Of a DNA stretch of 23,440 bases, positions 6,774 through 14,391 are shown piece by piece; within the stretch, counting starts at the first letter, position 1; every line of letters begins with the position of its first letter. Under the pieces are notes generated by a model that was not told where the DNA came from, searched no databases, and saw nothing but the letters and a program-made list of their open reading frames with translations. This DNA comes from CAWDLX01 sp046728155 (GTDB lineage: Bacteria; Actinomycetota; Actinomycetes; Mycobacteriales; Micromonosporaceae): the NCBI GenBank assembly GCA_046728155.1, contig JBKPDY010000075.1:1-23440 (forward strand), read 5' to 3'. Both the position numbers and the translations under genes were made by a program.

Positions 6774-7805
6774 CTATCGCAGGGTCGCGCGCAGGGCCTC
6801 TACGATCCGATCCTGCTCCGCGTCGGTCAGATCGGCCGGAAACGGCAACGACAGGTGCTCGGCGTGGAACCGTTCCGCGACCGGGCAACTGCCGCGCCGG
6901 TAACCGAGGTCCGCGAAGACCGGATGCGAGTACACCGGGGCGTGGTGGACGTCGACGAGGACGCCTGCGGATCGCATCCGGTCGTAGACCTCGCGCCGGC
7001 GTCCACCGAGAATCCGTACGGCGTAGTGCTGCCACGCGGGCTCGACCCAGTCACGCCGCGCGGGCAGGAGAAGCCCGTCGACGTCGTCGAGCAGCTTGCC
7101 GTAACGCTCGAAGAGTTCCGTCCGACGCGCGTTCGTCCGGGCTACGCGACGGAGCCGCATCCGCGACAGACGCCCGAGCGGGGTGGCGAGCCGGTAGTCG
7201 AGGCCGAAGCTGTGCGCTTCCTTCGTCTGGCGTCCATGTCCGTCCACCAGTCCTAGGTGGCGGAACCGGCGGGCGGCGGTGAGCATGGCCTCCTCGGCCA
7301 CGGCGAGGGCACCGCCCTCGGCCCGATCGGCGCCGATCGCGAAGGCGGTCAGGTCGGCCAGGCCGCCGGTCGGCACCCCTCGGTAGGAGCCGCCGAGCGC
7401 CCCTTCCGCCACCAGGACCAGGCCGGCCGCATCGGCGACGCCGCGCAGATCGTCGTACTCGGCCGGGTGGCCGGCGTAGTCGAGCGCCGTCACCAGCCTA
7501 GTCCGGCTGGTCAGGGCCGCCGCCACCGCGACCGCGTCGACGTTCGCGGTGTCGTCCTCGACATCGGCGAACCGGACGCGGGCACCCTGGGCCACGGCAG
7601 TGGCGGCACTGTCCACAAGCGACATCGCCGACATGATGACCTCGTCGCCCTGCCCCAGACCCGCTGCGGCGTACGCGACATGAAGCGCGGCACTCGCGCC
7701 GCTGACGGCGACGCACGAGACTCCGCCGGTCCACATCGCGAGGTCCTCTTCGAGTTCCTCGACCACCGTGGGCCGCCGCACGTCGACGCCGCTTCCGAAT
7801 GTCAC
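6774..7805 (-). CDS. DegT/DnrJ/EryC1/StrS-fold protein lacking the PLP lysine
   Basis: A 343-residue protein with the full fold of the sugar aminotransferase family: VVEELEEDLAMWTG, VAVSGASAALHVAYAAAGLGQGDEVI (33-57), the GLDYRL segment (201-206) and the usual C-terminus (SLPFPADLTDAEQDRIVEAL). The active site is degenerate. Where active members have EDAA..HG it has AEGALGGS (133-140), and where they have F-x-x-x-K it has FAIGADRAEGG (155-165), so Ala159 replaces the Schiff-base lysine and the loop is shortened. Only two lysines (195 and 237) occur in the whole protein, neither at the catalytic place. It is probably a non-aminotransferase (binding, regulatory or partner protein) or an enzyme in early decay. 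The GTG at 7805 follows an in-frame TAG, so the family's usual extra N-terminal residues are missing. It lies 84 bp behind the threonine-dehydratase-like gene on the same strand. Confidence 0.82.
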   Translation of the reverse strand: MTFGSGVDVRRPTVVEELEEDLAMWTGGVSCVAVSGASAALHVAYAAAGLGQGDEVIMSAMSLVDSAATAVAQGARVRFADVEDDTANVDAVAVAAALTSRTRLVTALDYAGHPAEYDDLRGVADAAGLVLVAEGALGGSYRGVPTGGLADLTAFAIGADRAEGGALAVAEEAMLTAARRFRHLGLVDGHGRQTKEAHSFGLDYRLATPLGRLSRMRLRRVARTNARRTELFERYGKLLDDVDGLLLPARRDWVEPAWQHYAVRILGGRRREVYDRMRSAGVLVDVHHAPVYSHPVFADLGYRRGSCPVAERFHAEHLSLPFPADLTDAEQDRIVEALRATLR

Positions 7806-7889
7806 CTACCGCCAGCCGATCCGGGCGTTTCGCCCTTTTCTCAACCAACGCGCGGCGATTGAGCCCGTTACGGGACGGCCTGGCGACGC

Positions 7890-8855
7890 TCAGGCCGAGA
7901 CCTGCTCGACCAGGTCGGGCGAGACGTTTCCGCCGGAGAGGATGAACACGACCCGGGCGCCGGGGTGAGCCCGTACGGCGTGCCAGAGCATTCCGGCAAC
8001 CGCGGCCGCGGCGGCCGGCTCGGCGAGCACCCGCTCCTCCCGGATCAGGATCGACAGCGCGGTGAGGATGATGCTGTCGGGCACCCGGACGATGCTGTCC
8101 ACAAAGGACCTGATGTGAGCCAACGGGATGTCGCCGGTGATGGGCGCGGTCAGGCCGTCGGCGATCGAATGCGGTGCGGGCTGGGACTCCGGCCGGCCTG
8201 CGGCGAGGCTGCGGAAGACAACGTCGGCGCCTTCGGGCTCGACTCCAACGACGCGGGCAGCCGGCCGCAGCTGCTTGACCGCGGCGGCGACCCCGCTGAT
8301 CAAGCCACCTCCGCCGACCGGAACCACGACGAGGTCGACCTGGGGCGATTCCGCGACGAGTTCCAAGCCAACCCCGGCATGCCCGGCGACGATCGCTACG
8401 TCATCGAACGGGTGCAGCAGGGTTAGCCCTCGTTCGGCGGCAAGCCGTTGCGTCGTACCAACGAGGTCCTGCTCGACGAGGATCACCTCGGCGCCCAGCG
8501 CCCGCGTCGCCTCGATCTTGACGGGTACCGCCCGGGCCGGCATGCAGACGGTGACCGGAACACCCAGAGTGGCACCGACGTGGGCCACCGCCGCTGCGTG
8601 GTTTCCGGCCGAGAAGGCGGCGAGCCCGCGACGCAGCATGGTCTCCGACATGCTCAGGGCCGCGTTGAACACCCCGCGCACCTTGAAGCTTCCGGTCGGC
8701 TGGTCCAGCTCGCGCTTGAGCCACACGTCGACACCCAACCGGTCGCTGAGCGCTGGCGCGGGGATGAGCGATGTCCGCCGCACGTGGCCATCGATCCGCC
8801 GGGCCGCGGCGCGAGCTTCGTCCAGTGTGGTCAGTGGGCTGCTCACCAGGCTCAT
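7890..8855 (-). CDS. threonine/serine dehydratase-like PLP enzyme (fold type II)
   Basis: A 321-residue PLP enzyme of the threonine dehydratase / serine racemase group. It has the PLP lysine in GSFKVRG (Lys58), SAGNHA (82-87) for substrate carboxylate binding, the phosphate-binding loop GGGGLISG (181-188), and SGGN (307-310) near the C-terminus. There is no C-terminal ACT regulatory domain, so it resembles catabolic (TdcB-like) enzymes rather than feedback-controlled IlvA. The likely reaction is deamination of threonine or serine to a 2-keto acid and ammonia; other beta-hydroxy amino acids such as hydroxyaspartate are possible. The ATG at 8855 has AAGG about 8 nt upstream, while GTG codons nearby are alternatives. 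The open frame extends upstream to 9176, but that part overlaps the divergent GMC gene and is not coding. The downstream DegT-like gene is probably co-transcribed. Confidence 0.87.
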   Translation of the reverse strand: MSLVSSPLTTLDEARAAARRIDGHVRRTSLIPAPALSDRLGVDVWLKRELDQPTGSFKVRGVFNAALSMSETMLRRGLAAFSAGNHAAAVAHVGATLGVPVTVCMPARAVPVKIEATRALGAEVILVEQDLVGTTQRLAAERGLTLLHPFDDVAIVAGHAGVGLELVAESPQVDLVVVPVGGGGLISGVAAAVKQLRPAARVVGVEPEGADVVFRSLAAGRPESQPAPHSIADGLTAPITGDIPLAHIRSFVDSIVRVPDSIILTALSILIREERVLAEPAAAAAVAGMLWHAVRAHPGARVVFILSGGNVSPDLVEQVSA

Positions 8856-8896
8856 CACCTCGACCTTCGGGTGAACCCTACCCGGGTGTGCGGCTC

Positions 8897-8920
8897 TGGT
8901 TACCGAGGGGTAGGCAACCA
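8897..8920. promoter_or_regulatory. inverted repeat in the divergent promoter region
   Basis: TGGTTACC (8897-8904) and GGCAACCA (8913-8920) form 8-bp arms with 7 of 8 matches around an 8-bp spacer. The element lies between the dehydratase-like gene (start 8855) and the GMC oxidoreductase gene (start 8971). A TANNNT hexamer (TACGGT, 8934-8939) follows on the plus strand. It is a plausible dimer operator for shared control of the two genes. Support is symmetry and position only. Confidence 0.4.
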
Positions 8921-8970
8921 CTTGGCGTTCCGGTACGGTCGGTCCACGACGAATCCGTCCGGAGGTCCCG

Positions 8971-10545
8971 ATGTACGAACATGTGATCGTCGGCGCCGGC
9001 TCGGCCGGTTGCGTACTCGCGAACCGACTCTCCGCCGACCCGGGTGTACGCGTCGCGCTCGTCGAGGCCGGCGGGCCGGACCGCAAGCAGGAGATCCACA
9101 TTCCGGCTGCCTTCAGCAAGCTGTTCAAGACGCCGTACGACTGGAACTTTACGACCACGCCGCAGAAGCACCTCACCGATCGGGAGCTCTACTGGCCCCG
9201 CGGCAAGGTGATCGGCGGCAGCTCATCGATCAACGCGATGATGTGGGTACGAGGCCACCGGGCCGATTACGACGGATGGCAGGTACCGGGGTGGAGCTAC
9301 GACGAGGTACTCCCGTACTTTCACCGCATCGAGCGCCGGGTCGGCAGCAACTACGCCGACACGTACGGCACCGGCGGTCCACTCTGGATCGAGGAGCTGC
9401 GCGACCCCAACCCGTTGACCGCCGCCTTCCTGGCGGCGTGTGCCGAGTCAGGCCTCACCCGGCTCCACGAGCTGAACCAGCCCGACAACACCGGCTTCGC
9501 CCCGACACCCGTCACCATCCACAAGGGACGACGGTTCAGCGCCGCGGACGCGTACCTGCACCCCGCACGGGGGCGAACCAATCTGCACGTGATCCCGGAT
9601 GGGTTGGTCGAACGGGTCCTGCTCACGGACGGCCGGGCGACTGGCGTCGCCTACCGGGACCAGGGCGGGCAGACCCATGAGCTGGGCGCCAGCCGCGAGG
9701 TGGTCCTCGCCGCCGGCGCGATCGGGTCGCCGCACCTACTGATGCTCTCCGGGATCGGTGATCCGGACCAGCTCGCCGCGGCCGGAGTGCGCCTCGTCGC
9801 CGCGTCCCCCGAAGTCGGGGCCAACCTGCAGGACCACCTGGCGTCCGGATGGATCGTGCACACGCCGACCCGGACCACCATGGTCGATGCGGAGAAGCCG
9901 AAGCACGTCATCCGGTACCTGCTCGCCCGACGGGGCATGCTGGCGTCCAATGTGGCCGAAGCCGTCGCGATGATACATACCGAGCCCGGCCTGGCCGGCC
10001 CTGACATCGAGGTGATCTTCGCTCCTGTTCCCTTCCTCGACCACGGCGCCACCGAGCCGCCCGGACATGGCTTCACCCTCGGCGTCGTCCTGCTGCAACC
10101 GGAGAGCACGGGGCGCCTCACCCTGATCAGCGCCGACCCGACGGTTCCGGTTGAGATCGATCCGAACTATCTAGCCGATCCCGATGATCTGCGGCGCATC
10201 ATCAGGGGCGGCGAGGTAACCCGGACGATGCTGACCGCGCCTTCCCTGGCGCAACATGTGGGCGAGCCGATGCGCCCCGATCACTGGCCGGTCGATGACG
10301 TCGAGATGGAGCAGATGGTGCGTGCGCACGCCGAGACGCTCTACCACCCGGTCGGGACAGCCCGGATGGGTACCGACGCGGAGTCGGTCGTCGATGAGCA
10401 TCTGCGGGTCCGCGGCGTCAGCGGCCTGCGCGTCGCGGACGCCTCCGTCATGCCGCGCATCATCCGCGGTCACACCAACGCCCCCACGATCATGATCGCC
10501 GAAAGGGCAGCGGAGTTGATCTCACAGCCCGCCACGACCGGCTGA
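8971..10545 (+). CDS. GMC-family FAD-dependent oxidoreductase (choline dehydrogenase-like)
   Basis: A 524-residue flavoprotein of the glucose-methanol-choline family, normal in length. The N-terminal FAD motif is VIVGAGSAGCVLANRL with Glu32 binding the ribose. PROSITE-type signature 1 is at 76-90 (PRGKVIGGSSSINAM) and signature 2 is AAGAIGSPHLLMLSGIG. The C-terminal active-site pair is His459 (YHPVGTARMG) and Asn503 (HTNAP), the His/Asn arrangement seen in choline oxidase and dehydrogenase. It would oxidise a primary alcohol to the aldehyde and pass electrons to oxygen or a quinone. No betaine aldehyde dehydrogenase or transporter is adjacent, so choline is not well supported as substrate. 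The ATG at 8971 is preceded by an ideal GGAGG at 8961-8965. It is divergent from the dehydratase-like gene and ends 17 bp from the convergent hydrolase gene. Confidence 0.9.
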   Translation: MYEHVIVGAGSAGCVLANRLSADPGVRVALVEAGGPDRKQEIHIPAAFSKLFKTPYDWNFTTTPQKHLTDRELYWPRGKVIGGSSSINAMMWVRGHRADYDGWQVPGWSYDEVLPYFHRIERRVGSNYADTYGTGGPLWIEELRDPNPLTAAFLAACAESGLTRLHELNQPDNTGFAPTPVTIHKGRRFSAADAYLHPARGRTNLHVIPDGLVERVLLTDGRATGVAYRDQGGQTHELGASREVVLAAGAIGSPHLLMLSGIGDPDQLAAAGVRLVAASPEVGANLQDHLASGWIVHTPTRTTMVDAEKPKHVIRYLLARRGMLASNVAEAVAMIHTEPGLAGPDIEVIFAPVPFLDHGATEPPGHGFTLGVVLLQPESTGRLTLISADPTVPVEIDPNYLADPDDLRRIIRGGEVTRTMLTAPSLAQHVGEPMRPDHWPVDDVEMEQMVRAHAETLYHPVGTARMGTDAESVVDEHLRVRGVSGLRVADASVMPRIIRGHTNAPTIMIAERAAELISQPATTG

Positions 10546-10562
10546 AGATCGGTGTTCCAGCG

Positions 10563-11315
10563 TCAGAGGTGACGGTTGAGGAACTCGAGCAGGATCGGGT
10601 TGAGCATCGCCGGCCCTTCGATGCTCGGCAGGTGGCCGGCCCAGTCGAGGTGAACATGGCGAGCCGCTGGTATATCGGCCGCCAGCGACTTGGCCACCTC
10701 GATGAAGTACGGGAGGTCGTGCGCGCCCGATACGACCAGCGTCCGGGCCGTGATGGCTGTGATGTCGTACTCGACCGTTACCGGCTCGATGTCCGGAGCC
10801 GCAAGCTGAACCTCGAACGAGTGCCGCTGCATCCGGGCGACCAGTTGACGCGCGCCGGCGTCGGCTGCTGGGCCGAGAAGGGTCGACACATTCAGGGACA
10901 CGGCGGCGTCGAGGTCGCCCGCCTCCAGCAACTCAGCCTCGCGGGTCCAGAAATCCTCGATGTCCGGGGTGGCCGGAAAACCAGCGCGCGCGGCGCACAG
11001 CAGAACGAGGGCTGCCGCGCGATCGGGCCACCGTGCCGCGAACTCCTGGGCGACCCGGCCGCCGAAGGAGCTCCCGACGATCGCCGCACGCGAGATCCCA
11101 CGAGCGTCAAGGACATCGCGGAGGTCCTCGGCATGGTTGTGTGGTCCGGTGGGTGCCGGCGTCTCCCCCGCGCCCCGGAAGTCGACCCGCACGAGCCGGT
11201 ATCCGGCGGTCAGGAGCGGTTCCCACTGCGGCTGGAACATCCGCCGGTCGGCGACCGAGGAGTGCAGCAGCGCGACCGGGTCGCCCGAGCCTTCGAGGTC
11301 GTGGGCGATGAGCAC
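10563..11315 (-). CDS. alpha/beta-hydrolase fold protein
   Basis: A 250-residue single-domain alpha/beta hydrolase. The nucleophile elbow GSSFGG gives Ser83, SGAHD gives Asp200 and WAGHLPS gives His228, a complete catalytic triad in the right order. The oxyanion region is LLHSSVADRRMF, where the classic HGG or HGxP is replaced by HSSV. DFRGAGET (45-52) is the usual strand-4 loop. It is likely to act as a cytoplasmic esterase, lactonase or C-C hydrolase on a small substrate; the family gives no closer prediction. The GTG at 11315 is used as start; an ATG 4 nt upstream is in another frame. It lies 40 bp downstream of the GerW-like gene on the same strand and converges on the GMC oxidoreductase gene. 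Confidence 0.88.
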   Translation of the reverse strand: MLIAHDLEGSGDPVALLHSSVADRRMFQPQWEPLLTAGYRLVRVDFRGAGETPAPTGPHNHAEDLRDVLDARGISRAAIVGSSFGGRVAQEFAARWPDRAAALVLLCAARAGFPATPDIEDFWTREAELLEAGDLDAAVSLNVSTLLGPAADAGARQLVARMQRHSFEVQLAAPDIEPVTVEYDITAITARTLVVSGAHDLPYFIEVAKSLAADIPAARHVHLDWAGHLPSIEGPAMLNPILLEFLNRHL

Positions 11316-11355
11316 CCATGGAGCCTACTGGCGGCAGCAGGGAACCACGACGGTG

Positions 11356-11727
11356 TTATCTGCCCCTGCGGCCGTATCGTTGCGCCCAACGGGCACGACT
11401 TCTTACGATCGTCCGCAGGACCAGTAGGGCCACGATGGCGACGATCTGGCCGCCCATGACCAGACGGTTGACGTCGACGGCCGGCTGCCAGCGCACCGAA
11501 CCGTTGCGAATGACGAACGCGCCGGCCGGCTTGGCTCGCAGCCCGAACCCACCTCCCTCGCCGGAGCCGGGCTCACCGCCCTGGTTTCCGGATCCGCCGC
11601 CTGCGCCGACGGTAGCGGCCGGGATCACGGTCAGGCCGTCACGTTCGATCGGGGACACGAAGACCTTCTCCGCCGTACTGGCAACGCTCGAACGGATGAC
11701 CTCGAGCGGATTCGTCATCGTAGGCAT
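11356..11727 (-). CDS. GerW/YtfJ-family protein with C-terminal membrane segment
   Basis: A 123-residue protein. The first part, with VFVSPIERDGLTVIPAATV, then a Gly/Ser/Glu-rich loop, then GFGLRAKPAGAFVIRNG, follows the pattern of the spore protein YtfJ/GerW (Spore_YtfJ). After that comes a hydrophobic stretch (VMGGQIVAIVALLVLRTIV) and a basic tail, which Bacillus YtfJ is not known to carry at this place. Its function in actinobacteria is unknown; in Bacillus YtfJ/GerW is needed for spore germination. The ATG at 11727 is chosen because AAGGA lies 8 nt upstream. In-frame ATGs at 11766 and 11718 are possible. It sits between the Pro/Ala-rich membrane protein and the hydrolase on the same strand, but the terminator at 11921-11955 separates it from the former. 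Confidence 0.72.
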   Translation of the reverse strand: MPTMTNPLEVIRSSVASTAEKVFVSPIERDGLTVIPAATVGAGGGSGNQGGEPGSGEGGGFGLRAKPAGAFVIRNGSVRWQPAVDVNRLVMGGQIVAIVALLVLRTIVRSRARWAQRYGRRGR

Positions 11728-11920
11728 GCCCATCATCCTTCGTGGCTCGAGAACCGGATCCCCCATTCTCCGTCCGCTCGGTACGCCGGGTCAGGCGGAT
11801 CGACCAGCCCAGCCAGGCTGCACAGCCTCATTCGTACGACGGCACACCGGGCAACGAGCATGGCCACAGCAGCCTCGACAACCGGCGTTGACCACTATGG
11901 ACTCATCGCGCGCACTGAAA

Positions 11921-11955
11921 CGGAGCCCGCCGATCAGGCCGGCCGGCGGGCTCCG
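11921..11955 (-). terminator. intrinsic terminator of the Pro/Ala-rich protein gene
   Basis: A perfect 12-bp G/C-rich stem, CGGAGCCCGCCG (11921-11932) with CGGCGGGCTCCG (11944-11955), around an 11-nt loop. On the minus strand the stem is followed by TTTCAG. It begins 12 bp beyond the stop codon at 11968, the expected position for a rho-independent terminator with a short U-run. Confidence 0.8.
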
Positions 11956-11967
11956 AGCGGTCGTGAC

Positions 11968-12738
11968 CTACGCGCTGCACTTCGTCGCGAGGTCCTGCAG
12001 TGCGGCCTGCACGCCGGCGACGTCGTGCGACGCGAACACGGCGGCCACCGCCGCCTTGCAGGTGGCGAGGGTCTCGCTCGCGCGTTGGCCCTCGGCGGCC
12101 TGCTGTTGTGCCGTCTGCAATTGCGCCTTCGTGTCGTTGAGCTGCTTCGTAAGGTCGGCGACTTGGGCGTTCGCCGCGGTCACCTGGTTGTTCGCCTTGG
12201 TCGTCTGGTCGCGCTGGAGTTTGTAGAGGTACGCCGCGAAGCCGCCGGCGAGAAGAACAAGGATGAGCAGGACCGACAGGACGATCACGGCGCCGCTGCC
12301 CCGCCTAGCCGGGGCCGCGACGTGTGCTGGGGCTGCTTGGGTGACCGTCGCTGGCTGGTACGCCACCGGGGCGTCGGCCGTGTGCACATACGGCGCCGAC
12401 GCGGCCGCGGGCGCCGGCACCTCGGCCGCCGGCGGCGGTGTGGGCGTTGGGACTTCAGTCGCGGGCACACGCGCCGGTGCCTCCGCCGGCGCTTGCGCGG
12501 CATCCGCTGCCTCAGCCGGCGTTTGGGCGGCCGCGGGCGTCTCGACCGCAGGCGGCGCGGGCTGCGCCGGTACGTCGGTGGTGGGGGGTGGGTAGGCGGG
12601 CGGTGCCGGAACTGCCGCGGCCGGCTGTGTCGGGTGATCCGCCGTGACCGGCGGGTGAGCAACGGGGCCCGTCGACGATGGGGTTTCGGTATTCGACGGC
12701 TCGGCCGTGGGTGCGGTGCCGTCTCCAGGGTTGGTCAT
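11968..12738 (-). CDS. Pro/Ala-rich single-span membrane protein with external coiled coil
   Basis: A 256-residue protein of unknown function. Residues 1-145 are low-complexity Pro/Ala/Thr/Val, acidic and probably disordered, on the cytoplasmic side. Two arginines (145-146) precede one membrane span (about 149-171). Residues 173-222 (KLQRDQTTKANNQV.., ADLTKQLNDTKAQLQTAQQQ) have clear heptad character. The last 35 residues form a small helical region with Cys227 and Cys254, which could form a disulfide outside the cell. The ATG at 12738 follows AAAGGAG with ideal spacing. The architecture suggests an envelope scaffold or sensor that oligomerises outside. The gene is flanked by the drug-exporter gene upstream and a strong terminator downstream, so it seems to be a single transcription unit. 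No family could be named. Confidence 0.8.
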   Translation of the reverse strand: MTNPGDGTAPTAEPSNTETPSSTGPVAHPPVTADHPTQPAAAVPAPPAYPPPTTDVPAQPAPPAVETPAAAQTPAEAADAAQAPAEAPARVPATEVPTPTPPPAAEVPAPAAASAPYVHTADAPVAYQPATVTQAAPAHVAAPARRGSGAVIVLSVLLILVLLAGGFAAYLYKLQRDQTTKANNQVTAANAQVADLTKQLNDTKAQLQTAQQQAAEGQRASETLATCKAAVAAVFASHDVAGVQAALQDLATKCSA

Positions 12739-12936
12739 CGGTCTCCTTTAACGTGACCCTTTAGATCCGGTCAGGGACAGTAACGGCATGGACGCCGGGA
12801 CGCGACCCCCTGATCGGCTGGGTTCGTGGCGGCGTCACCGACCCAAGTCGGTACGAAATAGCAGATCTCGAGCGTCAGCGGAGACGATCGGCTCAGCAGC
12901 AGCGGCGGCTACAGCGCGACATACAGCACAAGACGG

Positions 12937-14238
12937 TCAACAGGTGGCGACCGCAAGCTCATCCGCGTCCACATCGGACGCCGATGTGCGGACCCGGTCC
13001 GCGACCGAAACCCGGCGTACCGGGCGCGTCGTGGCGAGCAGTGCCACGAGGGCCCCTATCATCCCGGCCGCCACCACGGCACCCATCGAGAGAGCGCTCG
13101 TACCTAGCGCACCGACGAGCGGCGCGGCCAAGGCGCCCACGCCGAACTGCGCGGCTCCGAGCAGTGCGGCGGCGGTCCCGGCCGCATCGCCGTAACGGGT
13201 CAGGGCCAGCGCCGGCGCGTTCGGAATCGCCAGTCCGGCCGTGGCGAGCACGACCCACAGCGAGACCATGACGGCGACCATCCCGCCGATGCCGGTCGCG
13301 GCGACCCCGACCAGCAGCAGAGCGGCGGCGGATCCGATGGTGAGCGCCCAGGTGAGCACCTGCTGCGGCGTGAACCGGTCCAGCAGCCGGGCATTGAGTT
13401 GGCTCGCCGCGATGAGTCCCACCGCGCCCGCCCCGAAGACCAGCCCGAACTGTTGCTGGCTCAGCCCGTACTGGTCCTGATACACGAACGACGAGCCCGA
13501 GACGTACGAGAAGAGCGCGGCCAGACTGAGTCCGGCCACGAGGATAAGGCCGACGAACGTGCGGTCGCCCAGCAAGCGGCCGTACGTCGCGACCGTGCTC
13601 ACGACACCGCCGCGGCGGCGGCGCTCGGGTGGTAGGGTCTCCCGCAGTCCGAACACGCCGATCGCGATCAGGGCCAGCCCGACGACGGCGAGTGCCGCGA
13701 ACACGCCCCGCCAGCTCGTCCAGCGCAGCACGACGCCGCCCAGCGTGGGAGCCAGGATCGGCGCGACACCCATCACCAGCAAGAGACGCGAGTAGATCTT
13801 CGCCGCCGTCGTGCCTGCGAAGAGATCGCGCACGACCGCATTGGCAACCACCCCGGCGGCGGCGGCGCCGAGACCTTGCATGACACGCAGTACGCCGAGC
13901 ACGGCCACGTTCGGCGCCACGACGCAGAGCAGGGAGGCGACGACGTGGACGATGAGGCCGGCGATGAGCGGGCGGCGGCGTCCCAAGGCATCGGAGACCG
14001 GACCGATCAGAACCTGACCCAGCGCGAGACCTGTCAGCGTGCCGGTGAGCGTCAGCTGGACGGCGGCCGCACCCGTATGGAGATCGGTGGTGATGGCCGG
14101 AAGCGCCGGGAGGTACGTGTCGATGGTGAAGGGAGCGATAGCGATGAGTGAGCCGAGCACCACTATCGTTCGAACGCGATCAGCGCTGCTCAGCTCCGCT
14201 GCGGGCGCGTCCCCGTCCGCCTCTGCGGCAGTTGTCAT
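12937..14238 (-). CDS. Bcr/CflA-type MFS multidrug efflux transporter
   Basis: A 433-residue, twelve-span major facilitator. The first span reads LIAIAPFTIDTYLPALPAI, the hallmark of the Bcr/CflA drug:H+ antiporter group. It is followed by LTGLALGQVLIGPVSDALGRRRP (68-90), which contains MFS motif A in the loop between spans 2 and 3. VMQGLGAAAAGVVANAVVRD (span 4 region) is also typical. It should export small toxic compounds such as bicyclomycin- or chloramphenicol-like drugs using the proton gradient; the real substrate is unknown. The ATG at 14238 is preferred because GGGAAGAG lies 5 nt upstream; in-frame ATGs at 14253 and 14259 lack such a site. No TetR- or MarR-type regulator is adjacent. 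It is divergent from the lipoprotein gene, with about 150 bp between them. Confidence 0.9.
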   Translation of the reverse strand: MTTAAEADGDAPAAELSSADRVRTIVVLGSLIAIAPFTIDTYLPALPAITTDLHTGAAAVQLTLTGTLTGLALGQVLIGPVSDALGRRRPLIAGLIVHVVASLLCVVAPNVAVLGVLRVMQGLGAAAAGVVANAVVRDLFAGTTAAKIYSRLLLVMGVAPILAPTLGGVVLRWTSWRGVFAALAVVGLALIAIGVFGLRETLPPERRRRGGVVSTVATYGRLLGDRTFVGLILVAGLSLAALFSYVSGSSFVYQDQYGLSQQQFGLVFGAGAVGLIAASQLNARLLDRFTPQQVLTWALTIGSAAALLLVGVAATGIGGMVAVMVSLWVVLATAGLAIPNAPALALTRYGDAAGTAAALLGAAQFGVGALAAPLVGALGTSALSMGAVVAAGMIGALVALLATTRPVRRVSVADRVRTSASDVDADELAVATC

Positions 14239-14391
14239 GGGTGCTCTTCCCATAGCCATAGACGTTGACGAAACAACAACTCCACCTACGGGCAACTCGT
14301 ACGACGGCCCGCCATTCCCGGCCGTGGCCGACCGATGGCGCACGTCACATCCGGTCTTGCGCGGCCCGGCCGGATCCGTTGCACTATCCGC

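Noticed and set aside
7823..7839. GGGCG-TTT-CGCCC hairpin followed by TTTT on the plus strand
   Set aside because: It looks like a terminator, but no plus-strand gene ends nearby, and on the minus strand, where the flanking genes lie, no U-run follows.
8856..9176. Upstream extension of the threonine-dehydratase-like frame
   Set aside because: It overlaps the start of the well-supported GMC gene on the other strand, and the extra residues do not match the family. The family N-terminus begins at about 8855.
11860..12756. Arg/Gly-rich plus-strand frame opposite the Pro/Ala-rich protein
   Set aside because: It is the antisense image of Pro/Ala codons; the minus-strand frame has a strong ribosome site, a membrane span and a terminator.
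12837..12852. ACCGAC-CCAA-GTCGGT small hairpin after the drug-exporter gene
   Set aside because: Only a 6-bp stem with no U-run, about 85 bp past the stop; too weak to call a terminator.
14335..14391. Upstream extension of the lipoprotein frame
   Set aside because: It would bury the signal peptide; the lipobox fits only a start at 14392 or 14395.
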